A stretch of 64,000 nucleotides of DNA from Bacteroidota bacterium (GCA_018266835.1 JAFDZP010000002.1:324419-388418); one strand, 5' to 3'; positions 24,813 to 34,660 are shown, numbered from the stretch's first letter. The notes: a model not told the origin generated them from the letters alone. Numbers and translations: made by a program.

Positions 24813-25895
24813 TTACGGTATATAATTTAAACTAACAGAAAGTATTGCATATTTGCCGTAATCATTATATGTGTATCTTGAATATTCGTTCAGGTCATTT
24901 TTCATATAATCTACTTTTAATTCCATAGTGTTTTTTGTTAGCAATAGTTTATTGATTGGTATGTTAAGACCTAATCCAAAAGTAATTACAGATTCATCTC
25001 TTTCAAATCCGTCATGGATTTTAGAATAAAAATATCCGCCTCTCACAAATAAGATATCCCATAGTGACATCTCTTCACCAAATCTGAACGTTCCGAAATA
25101 GTCTGAATTGATTACTTTATCAAATTGTATATGGGTAAAAAACCCAAGCGGATAAGGAACAGCTTGACGTTCTCCCTTTTCAATTTTAAGCTGGTGACTT
25201 GCGCCTAATCTGAGTGTTACCGGTAAAGGTGTGAGATATGTATCTCCTACTTTTGAATTTGTAAAATTGGAAATTGACGCGCCAGCCTCAAATATCTGTT
25301 TGTTATCTTCTGATTCAATTTCAAATTTTTTTAATACTCCTAAATCCAAAGTAACTCCATCAGCAATAAAAAAATTTCCTTGATAGCCGTTAGCAGTACT
25401 CCAATGATAATAATTGTAATAGTGAAATATACCCAGATTGATTCCTGCATAAAAATCTTTGACTATTTCCCTGGAATAATTTACGGTATATACTGCATCG
25501 TAATAACTGCCTTTGAGTTGCGCTTTAAAACCCAGATTATCTTCACGTGCCTTACTGAATATGTATGCACTCACTCCAAAGTTTCCAATCTTATCATTTC
25601 CGTATGAAACTCCAAAATAATTTATACTGGGCTTACCACTTTCCGATTGCGAATAGGAATAATCTGCATTAAATCCTTTGTTCAGACTTGTCAAGGCTGG
25701 ATTGTAATAAGAACCAAAATGGCCATCTGAGTTTGCTACAAGTCCCCTTCCCATCGATTCTCCCTTAGCGCTCGGCTGATGATTGATAAACAAATCATCG
25801 AGTATTCCTTTATAAAGATTATCATCTATTGTAATGTCCTGAGAGTAACATAAATTTGAGACTATTATTAAAAATAAAATGCAGAGTTTTTTCAT
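24813..25895 (-). CDS. Outer-membrane beta-barrel paralogue 3 (PorV/PorQ-like)
   Basis: A 360-residue member with a signal peptide (MKKLCILFLIIVSNLCYSQ). The start at 25895 is chosen over an in-frame ATG at 25922, because the signal peptide begins exactly there and the longer form would nearly touch the upstream gene. Motifs: NHQPSAKGESMGRGLVA, GSYYNPALTSLNKG, VNYSREIVKDFYAGINLG and the end VSLNYIP. It follows paralogue 2 with a 30-base gap and precedes paralogue 4 by 16 bases, so cotranscription is likely. Confidence 0.75.
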   Translation of the reverse strand: MKKLCILFLIIVSNLCYSQDITIDDNLYKGILDDLFINHQPSAKGESMGRGLVANSDGHFGSYYNPALTSLNKGFNADYSYSQSESGKPSINYFGVSYGNDKIGNFGVSAYIFSKAREDNLGFKAQLKGSYYDAVYTVNYSREIVKDFYAGINLGIFHYYNYYHWSTANGYQGNFFIADGVTLDLGVLKKFEIESEDNKQIFEAGASISNFTNSKVGDTYLTPLPVTLRLGASHQLKIEKGERQAVPYPLGFFTHIQFDKVINSDYFGTFRFGEEMSLWDILFVRGGYFYSKIHDGFERDESVITFGLGLNIPINKLLLTKNTMELKVDYMKNDLNEYSRYTYNDYGKYAILSVSLNYIP

Positions 25896-25925
25896 TAGAA
25901 GAATTAATTTTTTTGATTGCATTTT

Positions 25926-27020
25926 TTAAAATCCCGGTGTCCAGTTTAATTTAAAGCTAAGCATCTGATACTTTGTAACGTCTTCAGGATATTCAATATA
26001 ATTATCCGTCGGAACAGGCTTTAAGCTTGCATAGTTTATCGATATATCTACAGGCGATTTCTTTTCCAACAATAAGCTTATTGGAAGATTAAGACCTATA
26101 CCGTAGTTTATATTATCTTTATCCATTGAAGAATACCCTGCCCTTACAGAAATCAAATCTATTAGTGTTCCTTCTATTCCTATCTTTTGTTCATTATTCC
26201 TGTTTGAATTTACCACTGATTCATTTTCCAGATGAACAAGTAAATTCATAAGGCTGAGATTGGAGATTAATTTATTTTTCCTGATATTAATATTGTAACT
26301 GAAACCTAAGCGAAAAATCTGCGGCAAAGGAAAATAGTACGCAGGCTCATAATAACTTTCTGCAGGAGTATAAGCTTTGGAATTTGTGATATTATAAAAA
26401 GCACCGCCTATTTGAACTCCCTGAAAAACATCGGCATTAATTTTTGAGACAGGTATTTTTATCAATATTCCTGCATCAAGTGAATACAAACTTTTATTTA
26501 GACTTTCTAAATACTGTTTTGAATTGTACGGGTTAAAATAATGCGGCTGAACGCTGTTTATATTTATTCCCGCAATGAAATCTTTTGATATATCTCTCGA
26601 ATAATTGAAAGTATAGATTGTATGGTTATTCTTGTAAAGATATTCATTCTGATCTTCAGGTATCCATGAGCGTTCAACGATCTTATAATTCACATTGTAG
26701 CTGCTGACTGAAAAAGTCCCCACTTTTTTAAAATTGTAAGATGCATTCAAAAAATTGTAAGATGTACCTTTGTATCCGGGATATCCCTGAGAAAATGAAG
26801 TATTGATGGTAAGTCCTTTATCAAGTGATGTTAATGCCGGATTATAATATGAGCCGAATTCATTTTCAGTGTATGCTGAAAATCCTCCTCCCATCGATGC
26901 AGATTTCGGACTCGGCTGCCGGCCGAAATAAAGCTCTTCAAGAAACCAGTGATAATCTGAGGACTGAGCGAATAAAGCACTGCCCGATAAAATCATAAAG
27001 AAAATAGCCAGTGTTTTCAT
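25926..27020 (-). CDS. Outer-membrane beta-barrel paralogue 2 (PorV/PorQ-like)
   Basis: A 364-residue member with a signal peptide (1-18, GSALFAQ). Motifs: GRQPSPKSASMGGGFSA, GSYYNPALTSLDKG, FNYSRDISKDFIAGININ and the end FKLNWTPGF. It lacks the FYAG spelling of its sisters (FIAG here) and carries its own loop sequences. It begins 19 bases after the frameshifted paralogue 1, so the whole array probably forms one minus-strand transcript. Confidence 0.75.
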   Translation of the reverse strand: MKTLAIFFMILSGSALFAQSSDYHWFLEELYFGRQPSPKSASMGGGFSAYTENEFGSYYNPALTSLDKGLTINTSFSQGYPGYKGTSYNFLNASYNFKKVGTFSVSSYNVNYKIVERSWIPEDQNEYLYKNNHTIYTFNYSRDISKDFIAGININSVQPHYFNPYNSKQYLESLNKSLYSLDAGILIKIPVSKINADVFQGVQIGGAFYNITNSKAYTPAESYYEPAYYFPLPQIFRLGFSYNINIRKNKLISNLSLMNLLVHLENESVVNSNRNNEQKIGIEGTLIDLISVRAGYSSMDKDNINYGIGLNLPISLLLEKKSPVDISINYASLKPVPTDNYIEYPEDVTKYQMLSFKLNWTPGF

Positions 27021-27039
27021 GGGTAAATTTATTTTTAAA

Positions 27040-28142
27040 TTAAAAACTTGGAGACCAGTTTAAGTTTATGCTGAATGTTTTGTAATAATCGTATTTATAA
27101 AAATATTCATGCCAGTAATAATCCCATTCAGGCTGCTGATTTAAATGGACGTAATCAGCGGATACTGAAAGAGGAAATTTAGTCCTAAATATTTTATCCA
27201 AAGGAATTTTCAATCCGAATCCGTAAGTAAAGGGAGTAAAATCAGATGCAAGTTTATATACATAGGTGTTTCCTACATAATAACCGAGCCTTACTGCAAG
27301 AAGATCAAACAATATAGTCTCGCTTCCAAGTTTTATAACAACATATCTGTTTGAATTTGTGACAGCTTCAAATTCTAAATGCGCCAAAAAATTCAGCAGC
27401 TTGCCTTTATTAATTAGCGGATTACCCGAAACAGATAAATTATAACTTCCTCCCCACTTACTATGGACGGCAAAACAAAATACTCGGGGTCAATTCCACC
27501 TCCTGTCGTGTATTGAGCCTTGTTTATGTTATAATAAGCAGCACCCATCTGAAATAAATTAGAAAATTTTTGAGATGAACTGATTACGGGAAATTTGAAC
27601 AGGAGACCAATATCAATCGGAACACTGTTTTTATCTATATAGGAAGAATAAACAATATTTAAATTTACACCCGCATAAAAATTTTTCAGCATTTCCCTTG
27701 AGTAATTCAAAGTATATATGAAATTACGATTTTCAATCACATATTTTTGTTCGACGTATTCCGAACCATTATAAATAAGTGATGTAAATGTGTTGACATT
27801 GTAATAGGAATATCTGCTTAAGCCGAAGGTTCCTACATTTCTAAAATTGTATGATGCTCCGTAATAATTGAACTTTGAATTCTCATAATCTTTGTAATCT
27901 CCGGAAAAAGATGTATTGAAAGTAAGTCCCTGACTCAGGCTTGTAAGGGCGGGATTGTAATAAGAACCGAAGTCGTTGTTTGTATTTGCTACCAATCCAC
28001 CTCCCATAGACTGAGCCTTGGCGCTTGGCTGCCGGTCAATATATAGTTCACGGAAGAAATCGTAATAGGCAGGAGTGTAATTTTGTGAATAAGAAATACC
28101 TGAGGATAGAATAAGAAACAAAAATAGCCAGACGATTTTCAT
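27040..28142 (-). pseudogene. Outer-membrane beta-barrel paralogue 1, frameshifted
   Basis: The first gene of the array, broken into two frames. The upstream part (27414-28142) has a signal peptide and the hallmarks DRQPSAKAQSMGGGLVA, GSYYNPALTSLSQG and LNYSREMLKNFYAGVNLN, then leaves the family pattern after FVLPSIV. Shifting frame at about 27457-27459 restores WGGSYNLSVSGN and runs straight into LAHLEFEAVTNSNRYV and on to NLNWSPSF. Adding one C would give VRWGGSYN, as in the sisters (IFRIGGSYD, TLRLGASHQ). The restored length is about 367 residues, the same as the others. Decay, phase variation or a sequencing error are all possible; the lost base is not in a long homopolymer. Confidence 0.8.
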
Positions 28143-28356
28143 TTTTTAATTGTGATTAACGGAATAAAACAGATTAAAAAAGTAGAATGTCTGTTATGGG
28201 GTTGGTGTTTGTTTATTGGAATTGTATAAATATCTTATGTAGGTATTGTAATTTTTGAAGTAATGTAAATTATACAGCTTTCTATTTAAAATCAACTCAG
28301 AATTTGTATAACATTTAATCTTGATATAAAAAATTAGTTTTATTAAATTGGAAACT

Positions 28357-29007
28357 ATGAAGACCAATTTAGTTTCCAGCGATAAATTAAGTATTTCGGA
28401 AAAAGATAAGATATTATTCTACTCACAGAATATTTTTTTCAAAGAAGGATTTAATAAGATAACGATTAACGAAATTGCTTCCGGTCTGATGATTAGCAAA
28501 AATACCATCTATAAACACTTCCGCTCTAAGGAAGTTCTGCTTCATGAAGTAATACATAACTTTCTAAATAAGACTCAGGAGAGAATCGGTAAGATAGTAA
28601 ACTTCGAGGAGAATTCCGTATTAAAATTTATTTCACTCCTGAATTTCATGGGCAAAACGCTCAGCACAATCTCTCCTTACTGGATGAACGACTTAAAAAT
28701 TCACTCGCCTGAGCTTTGGGAAAAAATGGATAACTTCAGAAAAGAAAAAATGTACACCTTCTTATCAAAAATTATTCTTCAGGGACAGAAGGAAGAATTG
28801 GTTGCAGAGTTTCCTCCGTCTATAATAATTGAAATTTTTATTACCTCAGTCCGCTCAATCATAAATCCTTATTTTTTAACCACACATAATTTTTCCTATA
28901 AAGAAGCCATCGACAGCACATTCGATATTCTTCTCAATGGTATTCTAACAACTAAAGGAAAAAAAGTTTACAGGAATTTTTCAAACCACAATTATGAGAT
29001 ACATTAA
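28357..29007 (+). CDS. TetR/AcrR-family transcriptional regulator
   Basis: A 216-residue regulator. The helix-turn-helix is at about residues 17-60 (ILFYSQNIFFKEGFNKITIN, then EIASGLMISKNTIYKHFRSK), with the family pattern TxxxIxxxxxxSKxTxYxHFxxK. The ligand-binding half is divergent, as usual. The ATG at 28357 was chosen; a TTG three codons upstream (28348) is possible. It overlaps the HlyD gene by 14 bases, so it very likely controls the exporter operon it heads, as CecR does for ybhGFSR in E. coli. Its operator was not identified. Confidence 0.88.
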   Translation: MKTNLVSSDKLSISEKDKILFYSQNIFFKEGFNKITINEIASGLMISKNTIYKHFRSKEVLLHEVIHNFLNKTQERIGKIVNFEENSVLKFISLLNFMGKTLSTISPYWMNDLKIHSPELWEKMDNFRKEKMYTFLSKIILQGQKEELVAEFPPSIIIEIFITSVRSIINPYFLTTHNFSYKEAIDSTFDILLNGILTTKGKKVYRNFSNHNYEIH

Positions 29008-29956
29008 TATTGCCCTACTACTGTTTGTATTCCTATACGGATGCTCCAAAAAAGAAGATACCGATACTATTACATCAACAGGCACAATTGAAAGCGTAAA
29101 TGTTACCATCAGTTCCAAAGTCGCAGGACAGATAAGCTCGCTTAACTTCAAAGAAGGCGACAGAGTAAAACAAGGAGATTTGCTTATTGCAATCGACCAC
29201 GATTTACTCGATATACAACTACGTCAGGCACAGGCAGGGGTTGATTTAGCTCAGGCGCAGTTCAACCTTGTAAAGAACGGCGCAACAAAGAATGATATTA
29301 AAATACAGAGTGATTTAGTCGAGCAGGCAAGAATAAATCTTGAAGCGGCAAAAATTGAGCGCGACAGAACAGAAAATTTATACAAAGAAAATTCAATCAC
29401 AAAGCAGCAATATGATAATGTGCTTTCCAGATATGATTTAGCGGCAGCGCAGTTACAATCCGCAAAAGATAATCTTACAAGAATAAAAAATATTACAAGA
29501 CCGGAAGATATTGAATCTGCCAGAGCGAATCTCAACAAGGCAATTTCAGCCTATGATTTGCTTAAGCAGAATATAAGTGACTGCAGTGTTTACGCTCCCG
29601 TAAACGGAATAATTTCAAAAAAATATGTTGAGCAGGGTGAGATTGTAAATCCGCAGTCATCACTTTTGAAAATCTCAGACTTAGAAACCGTTAATCTAAT
29701 GATTTACGTCTCTGAAACTGAGCTTGGAAAAGTTAAGCTTAACGAAACTGCTGACATTACAGTTGACTCATACAAAGATAAAGTTTATAAAGGCAAAGTT
29801 ATTTTTATTTCACCGGAAGCAGAGTTCACTCCGAAAAATATTCAAACTAAAGATGAAAGAACGAAGTTAGTGTTCGGAGTAAAGCTTGAAATTCCAAATC
29901 CTCAATTTGATTTAAAGCCGGGAATGCCCGCCGATGCAAAACTATTCGTGAAATGA
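28994..29956 (+). CDS. HlyD-family membrane fusion lipoprotein of an ABC exporter (YbhG-like)
   Basis: A 320-residue periplasmic adaptor with a lipoprotein signal (lipobox LYGC, Cys at 17). A biotinyl-lipoyl half-motif (VAGQISSLNFKEGDRVKQGDLL) is followed by an alpha-hairpin of about 110 residues (about 65-185) and the second lipoyl half (VYAPVNGIISKKYVEQGEIV). A beta-barrel domain ends in NPQFDLKPGMPADAKLFV. It bridges an inner-membrane exporter and an outer-membrane channel; no TolC-like gene is in this operon, so a shared channel would be needed. Confidence 0.9.
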   Translation: MRYINIALLLFVFLYGCSKKEDTDTITSTGTIESVNVTISSKVAGQISSLNFKEGDRVKQGDLLIAIDHDLLDIQLRQAQAGVDLAQAQFNLVKNGATKNDIKIQSDLVEQARINLEAAKIERDRTENLYKENSITKQQYDNVLSRYDLAAAQLQSAKDNLTRIKNITRPEDIESARANLNKAISAYDLLKQNISDCSVYAPVNGIISKKYVEQGEIVNPQSSLLKISDLETVNLMIYVSETELGKVKLNETADITVDSYKDKVYKGKVIFISPEAEFTPKNIQTKDERTKLVFGVKLEIPNPQFDLKPGMPADAKLFVK

Positions 29957-29960
29957 TTCT

Positions 29961-30908
29961 TTGGAAGAAATAATTAAAATATCGAATCTAAAAAAAGTTT
30001 ACGGAGATGTTACCGGAATAGATGACATTTCTTTCAGCATTTATAAAAATGAAATGTTCGGCTTCGTGGGTCCCGATGGCGCAGGAAAGACAACGACAAT
30101 CCGTTTGCTCTGCGGACTTATAAATCCAACCGAAGGCACTGCCGATATAATGGGCTATGACTTACGAAAAGATAAGATGAAGATAAAAAATAATATCGGA
30201 TACTTATCTCAGAAGTTTAGTTTATATACCGACCTTAGCGTTGACGAAAACATAGAATTTTTTGCAGATATTCATGGAGTAAAGAACTATAAAGAGAGAC
30301 GGGATGAGTTATTAAAATTTACAAGACTCACTGACTTCAGAAAATTTTTTGCAGGGAAACTTTCCGGCGGTATGAAGCAGAAACTTGCCCTTGCCTGTAC
30401 ACTCATTCACAAACCGAAAATAATTTTCCTTGATGAACCGACTACGGGAGTTGACCCTGTTTCACGCCGTGACTTCTGGAAAATCCTTTCCGACTTAATC
30501 AAAGAAGAAATTACAATTATAATTTCCACTCCGTACTTAGATGAAGCTGAACGCTTCAATCGTATAGCTTTATTTGATAATTCAAAGATTTTGAGATTAG
30601 ATACCCCTGCACACATAAGAGAAGGTCTGAATAAAATTGTAATTGAAATAGTCTGCTCGGATATAAGAAAATCTGATAAAGTTTTAAGAGAAAACACAAA
30701 TTTTGAAATTCAGACTTTTGGCGACAGATTAAACGTTGTTGCAGATAATTTTGAAAAAGATTTTCCTTTGATAGAATCCATACTTAATAAAAACGGAATC
30801 GAAGTTTCCGATAAGAGAATCATTCCCGCATCACTGGAAAATGTTTTCATTCATTTACTAAAGAAACAGCATCAGGAAGAAGAGGTGAGCAAAAATGAGC
30901 ATCACTAA
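29961..30908 (+). CDS. ABC exporter ATPase 1 (YbhF N-half-like)
   Basis: A 315-residue ATP-binding subunit. Walker A is GPDGAGKTTT, the signature is LSGGMKQKLAL, Walker B is PKIIFLDEPTTGVDP, and a switch-like His is replaced (STPYLDEAER). The C-terminal 85 residues are a DrrA-type accessory region. The start is TTG, 4 bases after the adaptor stop. It corresponds to the first half of the single fused ATPase YbhF; the second half is the next gene, overlapping by 14 bases. Confidence 0.9.
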   Translation: MEEIIKISNLKKVYGDVTGIDDISFSIYKNEMFGFVGPDGAGKTTTIRLLCGLINPTEGTADIMGYDLRKDKMKIKNNIGYLSQKFSLYTDLSVDENIEFFADIHGVKNYKERRDELLKFTRLTDFRKFFAGKLSGGMKQKLALACTLIHKPKIIFLDEPTTGVDPVSRRDFWKILSDLIKEEITIIISTPYLDEAERFNRIALFDNSKILRLDTPAHIREGLNKIVIEIVCSDIRKSDKVLRENTNFEIQTFGDRLNVVADNFEKDFPLIESILNKNGIEVSDKRIIPASLENVFIHLLKKQHQEEEVSKNEHH

Positions 30909-31854
30909 TTCAAATAACAACGGTAACTCAATCGAAGTAAAAAATCTGACAAAGAAGTTTGGCAATTTTACATCGGTTGATAGTGTCTCATTTGATGTCC
31001 ACAAAAGTGAGATATTCGGATTTCTGGGAGCGAACGGGGCAGGAAAATCTACTACAATAAAAATGTTGTGCGGAATACTTGAACCGACTTCAGGAGATGC
31101 AACAGTTGGCGGATTTTCTATAATGACACAATCCGAATCTGTAAAAAGAAATATCGGATATATGTCTCAGAAATTTTCTTTATATAACGACTTGACCATT
31201 GAAGAAAATATAAATTTCTTCGGCGGCGTTTACGGTCTCGAAGGCGAAGACTTACTGAAAAGAAAAAAATGGGTGCTAAAAATTGCGAACCTTGAAGGCA
31301 AAGAAAAATTACTAACGGGCTCGCTTCCTACTGGAATAAAACAAAGACTTGCATTAGGAACGGCAGTAATTCACTCCCCTACTATTGTCTTTCTTGATGA
31401 ACCGACAGGCGGAGTTGACCCAATCGAGCGCAGAAATTTCTGGAATCTCATCAATGATTTATCCGCAGAAGGCACAACAGTATTTGTAACGACTCATTAT
31501 TTAGATGAAGCGGAGTTCTGCAACAGGATTTTATTAATAGATGCGGGAAAAATAATCGCAGGCGGAAGCCCAAAAGAATTAAAAGAAAAATACATAACAA
31601 CAATAATTTTAGAAATCGAATGCGATAGAACCATTGATGCATTAACATTACTGGAAGATTCTGATTTTTTTGACAGTACTACAATTTTTGGTAACTACAT
31701 TCACGTAAAGCTGAATGAAAAAACAAGTGAAGATGAAGCAAAAGAATTTATCAAAAAATTACTTGCCGAGAATAATATAAAAGAAAAAAGAACCGATAAG
31801 ATTTCACCTACGCTTGAAGATGTTTTTATAACTTTGCTTGAAAAGAAAAATTAA
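30895..31854 (+). CDS. ABC exporter ATPase 2 (YbhF C-half-like)
   Basis: A 319-residue ATP-binding subunit that probably pairs with the previous one. Walker A is GANGAGKSTT, Walker B is PTIVFLDEPTGGVDP and the switch His is intact (TTHYLDEAEF). The signature motif is degenerate: SLPTGIKQRL instead of LSGGQ. A similar loss is known in the second domain of YbhF-type proteins, giving one canonical and one degenerate ATP site. The stop overlaps the next start by one base. Confidence 0.9.
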   Translation: MSITNSNNNGNSIEVKNLTKKFGNFTSVDSVSFDVHKSEIFGFLGANGAGKSTTIKMLCGILEPTSGDATVGGFSIMTQSESVKRNIGYMSQKFSLYNDLTIEENINFFGGVYGLEGEDLLKRKKWVLKIANLEGKEKLLTGSLPTGIKQRLALGTAVIHSPTIVFLDEPTGGVDPIERRNFWNLINDLSAEGTTVFVTTHYLDEAEFCNRILLIDAGKIIAGGSPKELKEKYITTIILEIECDRTIDALTLLEDSDFFDSTTIFGNYIHVKLNEKTSEDEAKEFIKKLLAENNIKEKRTDKISPTLEDVFITLLEKKN

Positions 31855-32987
31855 TGTTTACAAGAATATTTGCCATAGTGAAAAAAGAGTTCAGACAAAT
31901 CGTCCGCGATAAGCGTTCGCTGATTCTCATTTTTTTCTACCCTGTATTCATGCTTATTTTATTCGGATATGCTCTGAACTTCGATGTTACTCATATTAAA
32001 ATTGGAGTGTATGATTTAGAAAAATCAGAGTTTTCAAGAGAGTTCATTAAAACATTTAACTCTTCAGAATATTTTGATATAGTAAAATACATCAGCGCTC
32101 CCGATGAAGTAAATCAATCACTCGTTGATAAAAGTGTTCAGTGCGTGCTTACAATCCCAGCTGATTTCTCTCAAAAGTTTTATTCTAAAGAAAAGACAAA
32201 CGTTCAGTTCTTAGTTGACGGTGTTAACGGCAACACTGCTACAATTATAATGAACTACGTCAATGCAGCAACGCTGGGGTTCTCACAAAAAATTTCAGCA
32301 GATATTTTTGCAAAGGCAGGCGGTAAAATTACAATGCCTGTGAATATATCAGGCGTTTTCTGGTACAATCCCGATCTGAAAACGACTGAGTTCCTAATCC
32401 CGGGTCTTATTGCAACAATTCTTATTGTCATCTGCGTTACACTCACTGCTGTATCGATTGTCCGCGAGAAAGAACAGGGAACAATAGAGCAGATTAATGT
32501 CTCCCCCGTTTCTCCGTTGGAGTTAATTCTCGGGAAAATTATTCCGTACATTTTGTTGGCTATACTTATTTCAATTTTAGTTCTAATACTCGGCGCAATT
32601 TTATTCGGAGTTCAGATAAAGGGAAGCATCTTGTACATGTTCATAGGGACGTTATTATATCTTATTGCTTGCCTGAGTATGGGAATTTTTGTTTCTACTA
32701 TTGCTGACTCAATGCAAGTCGCATTTCAGCTCAGCACATTAATATCCCAGCTGCCTACAAATATTTTATCGGGATTTATTTTCCCTATTGAAAGCATGCC
32801 GGCACCGATTCAGATTATTACAAATCTCTCCCCTGCTAAATTTTTCCTTGTAATACTCCGTTCAGTAGTTATTAAAGGCACAGGCATAGAAACATTTTGG
32901 CAGCAATATATTTACCTGACGATTTTTGCTTTAGCTTTCTTAACAATTGCTATGATTCGCACTGCGAGACAAAGGAGGACTGTGTAA
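31854..32987 (+). CDS. ABC-2 type exporter permease 1 (YbhS-like)
   Basis: A 377-residue permease. The first helix (LILIFFYPVFMLILFGYALNF) is followed by a long extracytoplasmic domain (about 45-175) and then five helices. The ABC-2 motif REKEQGTIEQINVSPVSPLE (about 206-225) links to the ATPase. The second half ends with SGFIFPIESMPAPIQIITNL and a basic tail. It forms a heterodimer with the next gene in the inferred complex, exporting an unknown drug-like or lipid substrate. Confidence 0.9.
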   Translation: MFTRIFAIVKKEFRQIVRDKRSLILIFFYPVFMLILFGYALNFDVTHIKIGVYDLEKSEFSREFIKTFNSSEYFDIVKYISAPDEVNQSLVDKSVQCVLTIPADFSQKFYSKEKTNVQFLVDGVNGNTATIIMNYVNAATLGFSQKISADIFAKAGGKITMPVNISGVFWYNPDLKTTEFLIPGLIATILIVICVTLTAVSIVREKEQGTIEQINVSPVSPLELILGKIIPYILLAILISILVLILGAILFGVQIKGSILYMFIGTLLYLIACLSMGIFVSTIADSMQVAFQLSTLISQLPTNILSGFIFPIESMPAPIQIITNLSPAKFFLVILRSVVIKGTGIETFWQQYIYLTIFALAFLTIAMIRTARQRRTV

Positions 32988-34117
32988 TGCAGTTGCTGAT
33001 TCAATTCATAAAGAAGGAATTAATACAGTTCAGGCGTGATCCGAAGATGTTTGCAGTTGTGTTAGTCTTACCAGTACTGCAGTTAATTATGCTCGGCTAC
33101 GCCGCTAACTTTGATTTAAATATAGTTCATACAGCCGTACTTGACAGGGATAAATCAGAGGCAAGTCGTGATTTCATTCAGCTCTTTGAAAAATCGGGTT
33201 ACTTCAATATGGATTATTATGTATCAAGTTATGATGAGCTCACTGACTTACTCGATAAAGGAAAAGTCTTAACTGCCATAGTTATACCTACAGAATACGA
33301 AAAGAAAATTAATTCAAACCGGACTGCAAACGTGCAGTTAATCTTCGACGGCTCAGACGGAAACAAAGCAGCAATAGCTGCGGGATATGCTGCGGGAATT
33401 GTATCGGGATATTCACAGGATTTATTACTTGAGCGCGCGGAACGAACAGGAAGAAAAACTACTATCATAGGAACAATCACTCCCGAAGTAAGAATATGGT
33501 ATAACCCCAACCTCACAACACGCACTTACATGCTGCCCGGAATTGTAGGACTTATAATTTTAATCGTTACAACAAGCTTAACATCACTTGCAATTGTTAA
33601 GGAGCGTGAGGTTGGTACGCTCGAGCAATTGATTGTCACTCCTGTAAAACCCTATCAGATGATACTCGGCAAATTTATTCCGTTTATAATAATAGGATTT
33701 GTATCGTGCACAATTGTGCTTACTGTTATGAGGTTCTGGTTCGGCATTGAAGTGAAGGGCAGCATAGCTTTTTTATTTTTATGTACATTTGTTTATATGC
33801 TCTCAACATTGGGACTCGGACTTTTTGTATCCACAATTTCCAAAACTCAGCAGCAGGCAATGATGACTTCTGCATTCGGTGTTTTGCTGCCAATGCTTTT
33901 CTTCTCGGGATTTATTTTCCCTATAGAAAACATGCCGAAGATTGTACAGTACATTACCTATGCAATACCGTTAAAATATTACATCATAATGATTCGCGGA
34001 ATTGTTTTGAAGGGAAATACATTGATGGATTTATGGCAGGACTTATTGATTCTTTTCGGAATAGGAGTTGTCATACTTGCGTTAAGTTCACTCCGCTTCA
34101 ATAAAAAACTCGATTAG
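32987..34117 (+). CDS. ABC-2 type exporter permease 2 (YbhR-like)
   Basis: A 376-residue paralogue of permease 1 with the same layout: first helix VVLVLPVLQLIMLGYAANF, a large periplasmic loop, the KEREVGTLEQLIVTPVKPYQ coupling motif and SGFIFPIENMPKIVQYITY. The ATG at 32987 is chosen over in-frame upstream codons because it overlaps the previous stop (TAATG) and is preceded by AAAGGAGG at 32971-32978, an unusually good Shine-Dalgarno for this genome. Confidence 0.9.
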   Translation: MQLLIQFIKKELIQFRRDPKMFAVVLVLPVLQLIMLGYAANFDLNIVHTAVLDRDKSEASRDFIQLFEKSGYFNMDYYVSSYDELTDLLDKGKVLTAIVIPTEYEKKINSNRTANVQLIFDGSDGNKAAIAAGYAAGIVSGYSQDLLLERAERTGRKTTIIGTITPEVRIWYNPNLTTRTYMLPGIVGLIILIVTTSLTSLAIVKEREVGTLEQLIVTPVKPYQMILGKFIPFIIIGFVSCTIVLTVMRFWFGIEVKGSIAFLFLCTFVYMLSTLGLGLFVSTISKTQQQAMMTSAFGVLLPMLFFSGFIFPIENMPKIVQYITYAIPLKYYIIMIRGIVLKGNTLMDLWQDLLILFGIGVVILALSSLRFNKKLD

Positions 34118-34129
34118 AATTTATAATAA

Positions 34130-34636
34130 GTGGATATAATAAGATTTTCAGATAACGATTCTGTTGAAGAGCTTACCTCATTGCTGCATGATGCTTACAA
34201 AGTACTTGCAGATATGGGGCTGAACTTTGTTGCTACGTATCAGACTGCAGAATACACAAGAAATTTTTTAAAGAACGGTGAGTGCTTTATTATAAAAAAT
34301 GAAGACGGCAGGATAATAGCGACTGTGATGTATTATAACTCCCCATTCATGAAAGAAAAAGATACTCCTGAATGGTACCTGAACGAGTTCGTTGCATACT
34401 TCGGAAAATTTGCAGTTCATCCTGAATATCAGTGCAAAGGAATCGGTGGAAAGATGATGGAATTTATGGAAGAATATGCAAAATCAAAAGACAAGACTGA
34501 GCTTGCTCTGGATACTTCGGAGAAAGCACTGCATCTTATAAAACATTATGAAAAGAAAGGATACAGATTTATTCAGCATCACCAATGGGATGTGACTAAT
34601 TATAGGAGTGTGGTGATGAGCAAAAAGCTGTATTAA
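34130..34636 (+). CDS. GNAT-family N-acetyltransferase
   Basis: A 168-residue protein with the GNAT acetyl-CoA pocket (KFAVHPEYQCKGIGGKMMEF, about 103-122, where QxxGxG is the pyrophosphate loop) and a C-terminal HYEKKGYRFIQHH strand. The GTG start lies 12 bases after the permease stop, so it may be read from the exporter operon. If so it could modify the exported compound, but the substrate cannot be inferred. Confidence 0.85.
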   Translation: MDIIRFSDNDSVEELTSLLHDAYKVLADMGLNFVATYQTAEYTRNFLKNGECFIIKNEDGRIIATVMYYNSPFMKEKDTPEWYLNEFVAYFGKFAVHPEYQCKGIGGKMMEFMEEYAKSKDKTELALDTSEKALHLIKHYEKKGYRFIQHHQWDVTNYRSVVMSKKLY

Positions 34637-34660
34637 TTAACAACAGAGCGGTCTTTTTTT

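Noticed and set aside
33781-34104. A 107-residue frame inside the second ABC-2 permease gene
   Set aside because: Out-of-frame overlap with a gene whose motifs continue throughout.
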